DNA from: a bacterium
GTDB taxonomy: Bacteria; Hydrothermota; Tepidihabitantia; SM23-42; JAOAFX01
DNA length: 64,000 nucleotides
Assembly (NCBI GenBank): GCA_036382775.1
Contig: DASVHD010000038.1
Coordinates: forward strand, 1 to 64,000
Direction: 5' to 3'
Shown here: positions 17,174 to 25,292 of the stretch, in pieces
How positions within the stretch are numbered: position 1 is the first letter of the stretch
Layout: every line of letters starts with the position of its first letter
Notes under the pieces: generated by a model
The model's input: the letters and a program-made list of their open reading frames with translations, nothing else
What the model was told of the DNA's origin: nothing
Database searches by the model: none
Position numbers and translations under genes: made by a program

Positions 17174-18172
17174 ATGGTGCAAAAAAGCGGTTTCATATTG
17201 CTCGACAGGAACGAAATAAAAGATTGGCTAATGCGGGATAACGTCAACCGGGTCATCAAGGTGATCCAAAATCATCACACCTACCTACCGGACATGAGCC
17301 ATTTTAAGATTAATAATCACTTCACCTTACTTACAGGTATGAAAAATTATCACATGAATAACAACGGCTGGGGCGATATTGCCCAGAATATTACCACATT
17401 TCCTGACGGCAAGATCGCCATATGCCGGGATCTTGATAAAGCACCTGCAGGGCTTAAGGGGCAGAATTCTTTCGGTATCTGCATTGAAAATCTCGGTAAT
17501 TTCGATAAGGGCAAGGATGCTATGACCGATGCACAAAAAGATGCAATCGTCCACGTCAACGCAGTTCTGTGTTTAAAGTTTAATCTGACTCCCGATATAA
17601 ATACTGTAATATACCATCACTGGTTCGACCTTAAAACAGGAAAACACACGGACGGCACAGGCGTTACCAAATCCTGCCCGGGGACGAATTTTTTTGGCGG
17701 CAATTCAGTTGACAGCGCAAAACGGAATTTCATTCCATTGATTACGGCGGAATTGCAGAAGCTAACGAAATCGAGTACGATACCGGTTTCAGGAGGTCAA
17801 AAAAAACTCAGTCGCGCCGTCGTTACAGCAACGAAACTGAATGTGCGTTCACGACCCGATAGGGGCAGTGAGAAAGTTGGAGAACTCAATTATGGTACGT
17901 TTGTAGACATCTACGAAAAAACAGTCGGATGGAGTAAAATCAGCACTGCTGATAAATGGGTATCCGAGGATTATTTGAGAGAAATCAAAACCGGTAAAGT
18001 TACTGCTAAAACGTCTTTGAATGTCAGAACCGGTCCAAGCCAGGGAGCAAGAGTTATTGAAAAACTCACGAAAGGTACCGAAGTAACGATCTACGATACT
18101 GACAATGGCTGGTATAAGATTGGTATGAATGATAAATGGGTAAGCGCTGATTATATAGAATTAGATAGCTGA
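17174..18172 (+). CDS. N-acetylmuramoyl-L-alanine amidase with two SH3 domains
   Basis: A 332-residue protein. Residues about 20-195 form an amidase_2/PGRP-type domain that cleaves the bond between MurNAc and the peptide stem. Zinc ligands are expected in NHHTY (residue about 36), HHWFD (about 154) and the KSCPG segment (about 173). Residues about 214-273 and 278-331 are two bacterial SH3 repeats, each with LNVRS/LNVRTGPS...G...V and ending in KWVSEDY or KWVSADY, which bind the cell wall. No signal peptide is present, as in phage endolysins that need a holin. AAGGAGG precedes the ATG. Together with the peptidase G2 fragment it suggests a prophage or tailocin remnant. Confidence 0.85.
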   Translation: MVQKSGFILLDRNEIKDWLMRDNVNRVIKVIQNHHTYLPDMSHFKINNHFTLLTGMKNYHMNNNGWGDIAQNITTFPDGKIAICRDLDKAPAGLKGQNSFGICIENLGNFDKGKDAMTDAQKDAIVHVNAVLCLKFNLTPDINTVIYHHWFDLKTGKHTDGTGVTKSCPGTNFFGGNSVDSAKRNFIPLITAELQKLTKSSTIPVSGGQKKLSRAVVTATKLNVRSRPDRGSEKVGELNYGTFVDIYEKTVGWSKISTADKWVSEDYLREIKTGKVTAKTSLNVRTGPSQGARVIEKLTKGTEVTIYDTDNGWYKIGMNDKWVSADYIELDS

Positions 18173-18192
18173 ACACGTAAAGCCGGTATAAT

Positions 18193-18246
18193 TCTGTTAA
18201 TAATAAAAAAAACATCTTCTTGCAGAATGCATGGATGTTATATAAA
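18193..18246 (+). promoter_or_regulatory. A-tract promoter module, copy D
   Basis: TTCTGTTAATAATAAAAAA followed by AACATCTTC, TTGCAG at 18220-18225 and TATAAA at 18241-18246 (spacing 15). The GC-rich repeat and the small basic protein are absent here. It drives the two-gene MBL-fold operon. Confidence 0.55.
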
Positions 18247-18275
18247 CTATACGAGAGGTTATTAGAAGAATAGTT

Positions 18276-18911
18276 ATGGAAAGCATCATATTACCCGTAG
18301 CAAGTGCGGCACACAGATTTGACAATTCGATTCCTATAATTGTTGACGACATAAAGAATTATGCCGACTTCGAAATGACGCGTTGCACATATTTCATTAT
18401 TGAATCAGATATACCATCTCCGGGCTGGATACTCGGATTGGGCAGATTTAAATTCCCTTTTTATCTATTGGGACTTTCAGGTATCATTTCGATACCGTTG
18501 GGTGTAGAAAATAGGTTTAATACGTCTGAAACCATTCAGTCATTATTCGATGAAATCGAGTCAAATACTAACTTGTATGTTACGGTCAATGATATCTGGC
18601 TGCCGAACAGCCTTTTTAAGAGAAATTATCATAAACGAGGATGTGTTTATCGGATTACGACAGAGCTATTCATCAAAGCATACGAATACCGGTATAACCG
18701 GATTCATAAGGAACAGTTTATTGAAAACTGCCGGGAATTAAGGGGTAGATTTACTTACTCTGACGATGAAACCAGCTCTTTTACATCATGGGCACAGGGA
18801 ATTGTCAAAAAGGCTAAAAACATATACCCGAAAAACAGGGAACTCGCCTTAAGATGGCAAGAAGAAAAGTCTAAAAAATCGGAAGATCCGAATAAACTGG
18901 ATATGCGGTAA
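18276..18911 (+). CDS. Hypothetical protein, first gene of MBL-fold operon
   Basis: A 211-residue soluble protein of unknown family. The N-terminal half is strand-rich with hydrophobic segments around residues 47-80 (GWILGLGRFKFPFYLLGLSG), too interrupted by charges and prolines to be secure membrane helices. The C-terminal 80 residues are helical and basic. It overlaps the MBL-fold gene by one base (TAATG), the mark of translational coupling, so the two products probably act in one process. It follows the same A-tract promoter as the putative defence-like cassettes. Confidence 0.65.
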   Translation: MESIILPVASAAHRFDNSIPIIVDDIKNYADFEMTRCTYFIIESDIPSPGWILGLGRFKFPFYLLGLSGIISIPLGVENRFNTSETIQSLFDEIESNTNLYVTVNDIWLPNSLFKRNYHKRGCVYRITTELFIKAYEYRYNRIHKEQFIENCRELRGRFTYSDDETSSFTSWAQGIVKKAKNIYPKNRELALRWQEEKSKKSEDPNKLDMR

Positions 18912-19738
18912 TGAGCAGTCTGAGCGTCACGTTGATCGATGTGGGATGGGGGGATTCAATCCTGATTGAATCCATGGATAGCAATGATGTTACTCGCTAT
19001 GCTATGGTGGATTCAAATGATACCATGTATTTTCGCTCGTCGTATATCTTTCTCGACAAATATTTCGAGAAAAAGAACGTAAAAATACCAGACGCCAAAC
19101 CGGTTTTTGAATTTGTCTTGCTTTCCCACGCCCACTCGGACCATGGCCAGGGTTTAAAGGCAATAATGAAAGACTTCGGAACAAAAAATTTCTGGTATCC
19201 CAAATCACTAAACTGGAGCAGTCTCGCGACGCTTATTGATTACGCCAACCGCTCGACAAATGTGAAACACCACGAATCGCTGGATACAACCAAAGTTCTG
19301 CCGGATTTTGGTGATGTAAAGATGATCGTCTTGTGGCCTAGCGCAGATGCGATTGACACGAATGAAAACAATAACTCGGTAGTTATTAAATTAAAACTAG
19401 ACAACAGTGTATTTATGCTTACCGGTGACGCCGAGGCTGGAGTGTGGGATAAAATTGCAAGTCAAATACCTATTGAAACTCAATTCTTTAAAGTTCCACA
19501 TCACGGTTCTATCAATGGGACCTTTGATCAATTAAATAACACACCTTGGGCTAGCGCCTGCCCACCCGGCGTGGAATTGGGCATTAGCAGTCATGTGCGA
19601 CCCTATAGCCATCCTGATCAGAAAGTTATTGACCTGTTTCAGACAAAACAGATGCACACGTACCGGACCGATCAGCACTATCACGTGACTTTCAGCACCG
19701 ATGGATCTTCATCAAGTGTAAAGTATTCGCATATATAA
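18911..19738 (+). CDS. ComEC/Rec2-type metallo-beta-lactamase-fold hydrolase
   Basis: The 275-residue protein has the MBL-fold signature SHAHSDHGQG near residue 75, the downstream ligand segments LTGDAE (about 176) and VPHHGS (about 197), and a C-terminal histidine in SHVRPYSHP. This set matches the ComEC/Rec2-like subgroup (nuclease or phosphodiesterase type) rather than a beta-lactamase. There is no membrane part, so it is a free-standing soluble hydrolase. It is coupled to the unknown gene before it. Soluble MBL hydrolases of this type also occur in immune islands, so nucleic acid or a nucleotide is a plausible substrate, but this is inference. Confidence 0.8.
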   Translation: MSSLSVTLIDVGWGDSILIESMDSNDVTRYAMVDSNDTMYFRSSYIFLDKYFEKKNVKIPDAKPVFEFVLLSHAHSDHGQGLKAIMKDFGTKNFWYPKSLNWSSLATLIDYANRSTNVKHHESLDTTKVLPDFGDVKMIVLWPSADAIDTNENNNSVVIKLKLDNSVFMLTGDAEAGVWDKIASQIPIETQFFKVPHHGSINGTFDQLNNTPWASACPPGVELGISSHVRPYSHPDQKVIDLFQTKQMHTYRTDQHYHVTFSTDGSSSSVKYSHI

Positions 19739-19810
19739 ATCACTCTAAGGGAGGTAAAATCTTTTGTTGCACGTAATTCATGCAGCGGAAATAATTGAAG
19801 GAGGTAAATA

Positions 19811-20272
19811 ATGTTTATAAAATCCGGCCGTTTGAAAATAATGCTGCCGATACTCGCTATAGTTATAGCTCATTGCACAATCGGCGTCAGGTTTGTAGGG
19901 CAATATGATGAAATATTGGACAATTCAACCACTGAACTGCAGCAATATACAAATTCTTATTTGTCAGGTCTAAAGCGCAATGTGGATAGTCCGGAAGGAA
20001 GTTATGAAAATAACAAAAACTTCTATGCTGATGTTGCGGGTATGGTGGGAATCTTAATTACCCGGAGTGAAATTTCTGAGGAGGGCACGAAAAAATCTAC
20101 CCTTACGGACATGTTCAATGATCTCCAGTTATTATATGGCGATCTTGAGAATTCGCACAAACGGGATTTATCGCTAAAAATTATCGGCAGCATGCAGGGA
20201 GCATTTGACCGGTCATTCGGGGCGATTACAAGATATCTGCTTTGTTTGAAGTGGCATCGCAAAACATCATAA
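19811..20272 (+). CDS. Putative lipoprotein, helical
   Basis: The 153-residue product begins with a basic segment and a hydrophobic core ending in a lipobox-like AIVIAHC (residue about 22), so lipid anchoring is likely. The mature part is predominantly helical and charged. No family was recognised. GAAGGAGGTAAATA precedes the ATG. It lies 72 bases behind the MBL gene and 37 bases before the next gene, so it is probably in the same transcript. Confidence 0.6.
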   Translation: MFIKSGRLKIMLPILAIVIAHCTIGVRFVGQYDEILDNSTTELQQYTNSYLSGLKRNVDSPEGSYENNKNFYADVAGMVGILITRSEISEEGTKKSTLTDMFNDLQLLYGDLENSHKRDLSLKIIGSMQGAFDRSFGAITRYLLCLKWHRKTS

Positions 20273-20309
20273 TGTGTTTTGATTTGGATTTAAAAAGGAG
20301 GTTTCCATT

Positions 20310-20642
20310 ATGTTTGAAACAGAGATAACAGATCTTATTGAGAAGATGTTAAAAGAAATAAAAACACTGCTGGGCGTTAAATGGAATGAGGTGAAAATCT
20401 ATGCGGAAAGTGAAACAAAGAAGTTCGGTCAAGATATTGCGGATATAGCCGCCTGGAAAGCGCAGGGAAAGATCGATGAGGAGCAGGCGCAAGTACTGAT
20501 AAGAATGCACCAGCGTTCGATGAAAATGGTCTTTACGGCATGCGAGGGAATAAGTCTGGTTCTTGCCGAACACGCCATCAATTCCGCGATCGCTGCGGTC
20601 AGGGAGACCGTAAACCGTCTTATCGGCTGGAATATATTATAG
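20310..20642 (+). CDS. Small helical protein, unknown
   Basis: A 110-residue all-helical protein: an amphipathic N-terminal helix, a charged middle (KIDEEQAQVLIRMHQ) and a more hydrophobic C-terminal helix with a phenylalanine/alanine-rich face. No signal peptide. AAAAAGGAGG precedes the ATG. It follows the lipoprotein gene closely; the pair could form an envelope-associated complex. Family not recognised. Confidence 0.6.
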   Translation: MFETEITDLIEKMLKEIKTLLGVKWNEVKIYAESETKKFGQDIADIAAWKAQGKIDEEQAQVLIRMHQRSMKMVFTACEGISLVLAEHAINSAIAAVRETVNRLIGWNIL

Positions 20643-20674
20643 ACAGCAATGTAGTATTTCCATGGCAGGTCAAT

Positions 20675-20857
20675 TCATTTTTTATATACTTTTTGCCAAC
20701 CGAGATCTTTCATCACCATCACCGCTTCGTTGTTGATACGGATTTTCTCGCTGCTTTTCAGTTTCAGCCACAGTACCTTGCCGTTTTTGGATAAAATTTC
20801 GCCGCAATAGACCTTTCCATCAACCAGTGTAACTTCGTACAAGTGACATTTCTTCAT
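20675..20857 (-). CDS. Small beta-barrel-like protein, unknown
   Basis: With the start at the second methionine (AGGAG 6-10 bases upstream) the product has 60 residues. Its pattern of alternating strands (YEVTLVDGKVYCGEIL, KVLWLKLKSSEKIRIN, AVMVMKDLGW) resembles an Sm/SH3-like small barrel. It is convergent with the preceding plus-strand genes. Function unknown. Confidence 0.55.
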   Translation of the reverse strand: MKKCHLYEVTLVDGKVYCGEILSKNGKVLWLKLKSSEKIRINNEAVMVMKDLGWQKVYKK

Positions 20858-21024
20858 GCCCGCTCCTAATACAAATAAGCTTACCAGCAAGTCTTGTTAT
20901 TAGTAAACTATCTCTGCAATATTTTACTTATTAATTTGTAGTTGACAATAGGATAATGTAGATTTTATTCAATAAAGATAATATAACCTACCACTGGCTA
21001 TGACATAATTAAGTCGCGATGTAT

Positions 21025-23952
21025 CTAGAATCCCAAACCATACATTACTACATACCAAACAACTTGTTTGTAGAAATCATGCCGTGTGCCGTTGACAACG
21101 AAGCCGGCGTTCAAGTAGCCGCAATCGGCGTAGAGCCCAAGCGACGGGCAATGTTCCAGATCATCAAAAGCGATATCCCACGTGGAGGCGGCTTTTGCAA
21201 TATTAAGAGCGCCGAGCAGATGAATGTTGAATTTAATGTCAAGTAACTTTATCTCAAGTAGTGGAAGACGTGCCGAAATACCGATTTTCCACATAATCGG
21301 CTCAATGAACTCATCGCGGTTGAAACCGGGTAAATCCTCGTAATCCAGACGCCGCAGCTGATAGGTCCCCGGCGGAGTGAATCCGCCCATGCTGAACCGT
21401 TCCTGTTCCGGCGTGTTGTTCCGGAACCAGCTGCCGCAGACATTCAGGGTCATTATGCTGGTAATAATATCCTGGATTCTGGGTTTCCAAAACGGCCATA
21501 ATACTTTTATCTTCACTCTTTCCCACCATTGTCGGTCAAGGTAACCCATTTTCATGGCCAAACTTGCCTTAAGGCCGTTCTGTGGAAAGACGATGCGGTC
21601 CAGGTTGTCCCAGTGCACGTGCGCCGTGCCCATGACCTGGAATCTCTGCCACTCGACCGGTTCGTCATTCATATGCGTGTTCGACACCGTACCCTCGAAA
21701 CCTGGGATCATGGCGATTTTATTGGCAATGTAAAACGGCAGGTCAAACATGCCGCTGAACCTATCTATATGCTGGTCATATTCGGTGCTGCCTGGATTCG
21801 ACGGGTATGTCAGTCTCTTCCAGTATCCGACCATTTCCGGTGTCAACGATTTTGCATCGCAATCCTGAAGTCCTAATTCCGATTTAGTGCTTAGAGGTAG
21901 TTCCCGGGCATTCTTTAACGTAAAATTATGGGCATAGCTCAGATAGGGCGACCAGCAGAACCACTGCCTCGCCCTGATTTCAGCAAAAAAATTGATCCCT
22001 TCATTCCTTTCAAAAGTCAATGAAGGAAATTCGATCGTATGGGACGATTTTTTGGTCGATCTAACCAACAACATGTCTTTTTCTGCCCCTTCAACAGATA
22101 TTGTTTTGAGATCGTATACTTCGTGAATGGATTTCAAGTCACCGATAACCGCTGCAGCACCGGGAGGTTTTCTGAAAGCACTTTCCAAGTGTCTTTTGTC
22201 CAGGCCTAGATCATTGACGCTTTTTAGTTGAAATCCTTTATTGCCGTATATGAAAAGCGTGTCCGAATCATAATTACTACATGCTTCCACGAATCTTACA
22301 CTATCGATACGTGGTTTGACGAAACCGCTGTCAATCAGTGCGAATTCGACGATTCTTTTCACTTCTTCAAAATTCAGCGCTCTTTTGCTTTGCACAAAAT
22401 TTGTATCTACGATATTTTTAATATAGTTCTCGATCACGGAATCTTCTAGATGTAAGTTCGTTACATCAATTGCTATCCGGTCGCTGCTGATGCGCTTCTT
22501 TTTCAAAAGAAACGTCAGGTCCCAGAAATCTGATGCAAGATTCTCAATCCGCGCCGAGACCTGTTCATAGTTTCCCAAACCGTAAACTCTCCTCATGGCA
22601 TCGCAGACATCTATTTTGTCAATATGGCTTCCCGGGCTTATCCGCAAGGTTTTACAGACTATATCTTTCTCACGGGTCTCATCTAAAAGCATAGAGTTGC
22701 CAGTATCGTCTATTTGTTTTATTTGCATGATGCCAAGCGTATGAATTCTGTAGGGCCATTGATCACCGGTATACCCTGGCAGCGACTTTTCTCTTGCCGC
22801 AATATCGTATTTTATTTTATCAATAGTGGTGCAAGCTGCCTCGTAACCCTTAGAAATCATGCCTTCCAGATTATCCAACGAAAAATCGAATTTTCCTTTA
22901 ACGTCGATTTCGATGCCTGTATTAGCCCGTGCTAAACTGTTTAGCACGTGAACATTGCGCGCCCAGTCGGCGGTTTTAAATTTTGCACCTATGCCCAAAA
23001 CTCCAGCCGAACCGATGGGGTCTTTTTTCCCGGTGATCTTAAAAGCATACACGGCGATTATGTAATCAACCGTATCGCCGGCAATTGTGATGGTATTATC
23101 CGGCACCCGCATCGTATCAAAGTGTGCAAATGCATCCACCGGTAAGTCGTCCAGCACGCCGCCGTCCACATATTGCATGCCGTGGATATCCATCGGTTCA
23201 AATACTATTGGCAGGGAGCCGCTTGCCCGGCAGGTAGTTGCGATAGTACCCTTTCGTATTAATTCTGTTTTTTGCGTGTTCATGTTGACAACGATCGCTC
23301 CAAATGGAATAGGCAGGCTGTCAAAATCAAACCCAGCCCAATAATCGTACATTAATGTATACCTGCTGATTTCGTGGATGAATCCCTGGGCTTTTCTGAG
23401 TCCTGCTCCTGCATCGTAAGCGAGATCATGAAGAAAGAACGGTTTAAACGACAATCGTAAGCTCACGTCGAGTCCTGGTTCGCGTGGTTTTTCGCGCAGA
23501 CGTTCACATATAGGTGAAGCTTGCCGTAGCTGCCGATCCGAAAAAACATTATCCCAGTTGATTTCTTTTTTTACCAGGGTTTCAAGACTGTCGGCTGAAT
23601 ACCCGCATGCATAAAGACCGCCAACGATCGCACCCATACTCGTCCCGGCAATGACATCGATGGGGATATTATTCCTTTCAAAAGTTTTTAGCACACCGAT
23701 ATGGGCAATCCCACAGTCACCGCCTCCGGACAACGCCAGACCAACCTTTACATTTCTCTGTAATCCTTTCACAGTATCGATGCCATTTGTTGTCGCGCTG
23801 GATTCTACTGCCCAGCAATTTGGAGTACATAATTGACGCTCCCATAAATCTTTTTCCGAACATGATGCCTTATTGAAATTGAGTCGGAGGTATAATATAG
23901 AATCACCTGTTTCGGCATACAACAGAATCAATGCGAATATGACTGGGGACAT
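21025..23952 (-). CDS. Patatin-like phospholipase fused to outer-membrane barrel
   Basis: The product has about 975 residues from the chosen start at 23952, where a signal peptide (SPVIFALILLYAETG) begins; the longer frame to 24063 runs inside the preceding small gene. Patatin motifs are GLALSGGGDCGIAHIGVL (oxyanion hole), GTSMG (catalytic Ser) and VDGG (catalytic Asp). A POTRA-like middle region and a C-terminal half of alternating strands ending in VWYVVMYGLGF follow, as in a BamA/Omp85-type barrel. This is the layout of type Vd autotransported patatins such as PlpD and FplA, which hydrolyse phospholipids at the cell surface. It sits 13 bases behind the small basic protein gene, in one transcript from promoter copy E. 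Confidence 0.9.
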   Translation of the reverse strand: MSPVIFALILLYAETGDSILYLRLNFNKASCSEKDLWERQLCTPNCWAVESSATTNGIDTVKGLQRNVKVGLALSGGGDCGIAHIGVLKTFERNNIPIDVIAGTSMGAIVGGLYACGYSADSLETLVKKEINWDNVFSDRQLRQASPICERLREKPREPGLDVSLRLSFKPFFLHDLAYDAGAGLRKAQGFIHEISRYTLMYDYWAGFDFDSLPIPFGAIVVNMNTQKTELIRKGTIATTCRASGSLPIVFEPMDIHGMQYVDGGVLDDLPVDAFAHFDTMRVPDNTITIAGDTVDYIIAVYAFKITGKKDPIGSAGVLGIGAKFKTADWARNVHVLNSLARANTGIEIDVKGKFDFSLDNLEGMISKGYEAACTTIDKIKYDIAAREKSLPGYTGDQWPYRIHTLGIMQIKQIDDTGNSMLLDETREKDIVCKTLRISPGSHIDKIDVCDAMRRVYGLGNYEQVSARIENLASDFWDLTFLLKKKRISSDRIAIDVTNLHLEDSVIENYIKNIVDTNFVQSKRALNFEEVKRIVEFALIDSGFVKPRIDSVRFVEACSNYDSDTLFIYGNKGFQLKSVNDLGLDKRHLESAFRKPPGAAAVIGDLKSIHEVYDLKTISVEGAEKDMLLVRSTKKSSHTIEFPSLTFERNEGINFFAEIRARQWFCWSPYLSYAHNFTLKNARELPLSTKSELGLQDCDAKSLTPEMVGYWKRLTYPSNPGSTEYDQHIDRFSGMFDLPFYIANKIAMIPGFEGTVSNTHMNDEPVEWQRFQVMGTAHVHWDNLDRIVFPQNGLKASLAMKMGYLDRQWWERVKIKVLWPFWKPRIQDIITSIMTLNVCGSWFRNNTPEQERFSMGGFTPPGTYQLRRLDYEDLPGFNRDEFIEPIMWKIGISARLPLLEIKLLDIKFNIHLLGALNIAKAASTWDIAFDDLEHCPSLGLYADCGYLNAGFVVNGTRHDFYKQVVWYVVMYGLGF

Positions 23953-23965
23953 ATTATTATGACAT

Positions 23966-24115
23966 CTATTTCTCTTCTTTGCTCTTCCGTTTGATGTCCT
24001 GACCATGGGCGCGTTTGTATGTCTGAATATCCTTGAATCGGCCCTTTTTATCACGCACTGCATACAGTTTTTTCCCAGATATACTCCGATGCGTAGTCCT
24101 TCTTGCTTTTGTCAT
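23966..24115 (-). CDS. Small basic protein, KLYA-RDKKGRF family, copy 3
   Basis: The start at 24115 follows a strong AGGAGGTAATGAA and gives 49 residues: MTKARRTTHRS, then SGKKLYAVRDKKGRFKDI and a basic tail ending IKRKSKEEK. It is closer to copy 2 than to copy 1 in the tail and has two extra N-terminal residues. It is on the opposite strand from the other two copies. As there, it is the first gene behind the A-tract promoter, here before the patatin-OMP gene. Confidence 0.8.
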   Translation of the reverse strand: MTKARRTTHRSISGKKLYAVRDKKGRFKDIQTYKRAHGQDIKRKSKEEK

Positions 24116-24138
24116 TTCATTACCTCCTGATTGTGTAT

Positions 24139-24190
24139 AGAATAACAATCGGTCGCTCTTATGCAATAAGATGTTTTTTTTATTATTAAC
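24139..24190 (-). promoter_or_regulatory. A-tract promoter module, copy E (minus strand)
   Basis: Reading the minus strand: GTTAATAATAAAAAAAACAT, then CTTA, TTGCAT at 24166-24161 and TATTCT at 24144-24139 (spacing 16). It matches copies B and C at almost every position, but no GC-rich repeat precedes it. It drives the small basic protein and the patatin gene. Confidence 0.65.
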
Positions 24191-24294
24191 TGATCAATTA
24201 TTTTTTTCTCTGGCTTTGTTAACAGCAAAGCTTAACTAAATATAGATCGAACTATTAAAAAGTACTTTACAACACTGCAACATACGGTAGAATA

Positions 24295-24322
24295 TTGACA
24301 TTATTTAATATACTCTTATATT
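24295..24322 (+). promoter_or_regulatory. Predicted promoter of the lanthipeptide operon
   Basis: TTGACA at 24295-24300 and TATATT at 24317-24322, spacing 16. Transcription would begin near 24329, about 350 bases before the first gene at 24682. The leader (24329-24681) holds no gene I can support; it may be regulatory. A second, weaker TTGACC lies at about 24331. Confidence 0.5.
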
Positions 24323-24681
24323 CATAACAGTTGACCTGTTGAAACTCGCCTCCCTCATTATCACTACAAATAATATTTGAAAATAAATATACCCTGACTC
24401 CCTAAAAGCGCTTTTCTAAATAGAATTCCTGTATTTTATAGTCAATCACGATAACTGGGAACATCTAATTCTGTGTGAAAAGGCATGATTTTTCAACAGG
24501 TTTGGCCACATGTGACATCATATTTGTTCTAAATTCATCAATATTTTTTGTTAATTAAAAAAAAAACTGGGTGTTGAACAAATTTATTTAACCAGTATAG
24601 TATCATACATTGTATAGATTGAAGGAATTTATCTATGTTTGAATTTTTATTTTATCGTGATTTTTAAGGAGGTAAGAATAT

Positions 24682-25290
24682 ATGATGAAATCTCCTTTGC
24701 GTTTGATCTTCAGACCAGAGATGGTCAAACGCTACATACAGGAAAGGGAGCAAACAATACTACCTCGCCATCTCGCACCACCATTTTTCGCTATGGCATG
24801 GGTGCTATTAGGAATAATGTTAGTAGTTTTGCTTTTTGCATGTTGGACCAAAATACCGATTTTTACTTCTGCAACTGCCATTGTTCAATCTAGTCCATCA
24901 GATTCGTTACAAACCGAACCATTCTTAATGATTCTGTTACCCGTTTCATACCGCACAGATATTCACCAAGGCCAGCAGGTGTATTATACGATTCCAGGTT
25001 CAACAGAACTAAGTAAATGCATTATAACCATGACAGACTCAACGATTCTCAATCCCAAGAAAGCAGATGCTCTATTTGGGAAATACCATCAGGCTGGAAT
25101 ACGCATCAATGAACCTGTTTCTATCGCTTACGCGACAATTAAACGGCCCTCAGGAAATACGGTTGATGATCAAGCAGGCTCAATCTTATCGGTTAAAATA
25201 ATCACCGGGCATCAAAGGTTAATATCACTGATTCCCTTTCTTGGGAAATTTTTCAAGACTGATAAATACATTCACATTATGGATAAATAG
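24682..25290 (+). CDS. HlyD-like membrane protein of the lanthipeptide export system
   Basis: The 202-residue product has a cytoplasmic N-terminal segment, one membrane helix at residues about 36-56 (FAMAWVLLGIMLVVLLFACW) and a periplasmic part. It resembles a shortened HlyD/NHLM-type membrane-fusion protein without the coiled-coil hairpin: RTDIHQGQQVYYTIPG and GNTVDDQAGSILSVKI read like the beta-barrel segments of that family. AAGGAGG precedes the ATG. The gene ends where the peptidase/ABC transporter gene begins, so it should serve that exporter. It carries no signal of catalytic function. Confidence 0.7.
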   Translation: MMKSPLRLIFRPEMVKRYIQEREQTILPRHLAPPFFAMAWVLLGIMLVVLLFACWTKIPIFTSATAIVQSSPSDSLQTEPFLMILLPVSYRTDIHQGQQVYYTIPGSTELSKCIITMTDSTILNPKKADALFGKYHQAGIRINEPVSIAYATIKRPSGNTVDDQAGSILSVKIITGHQRLISLIPFLGKFFKTDKYIHIMDK

Positions 25291-25292
25291 TG

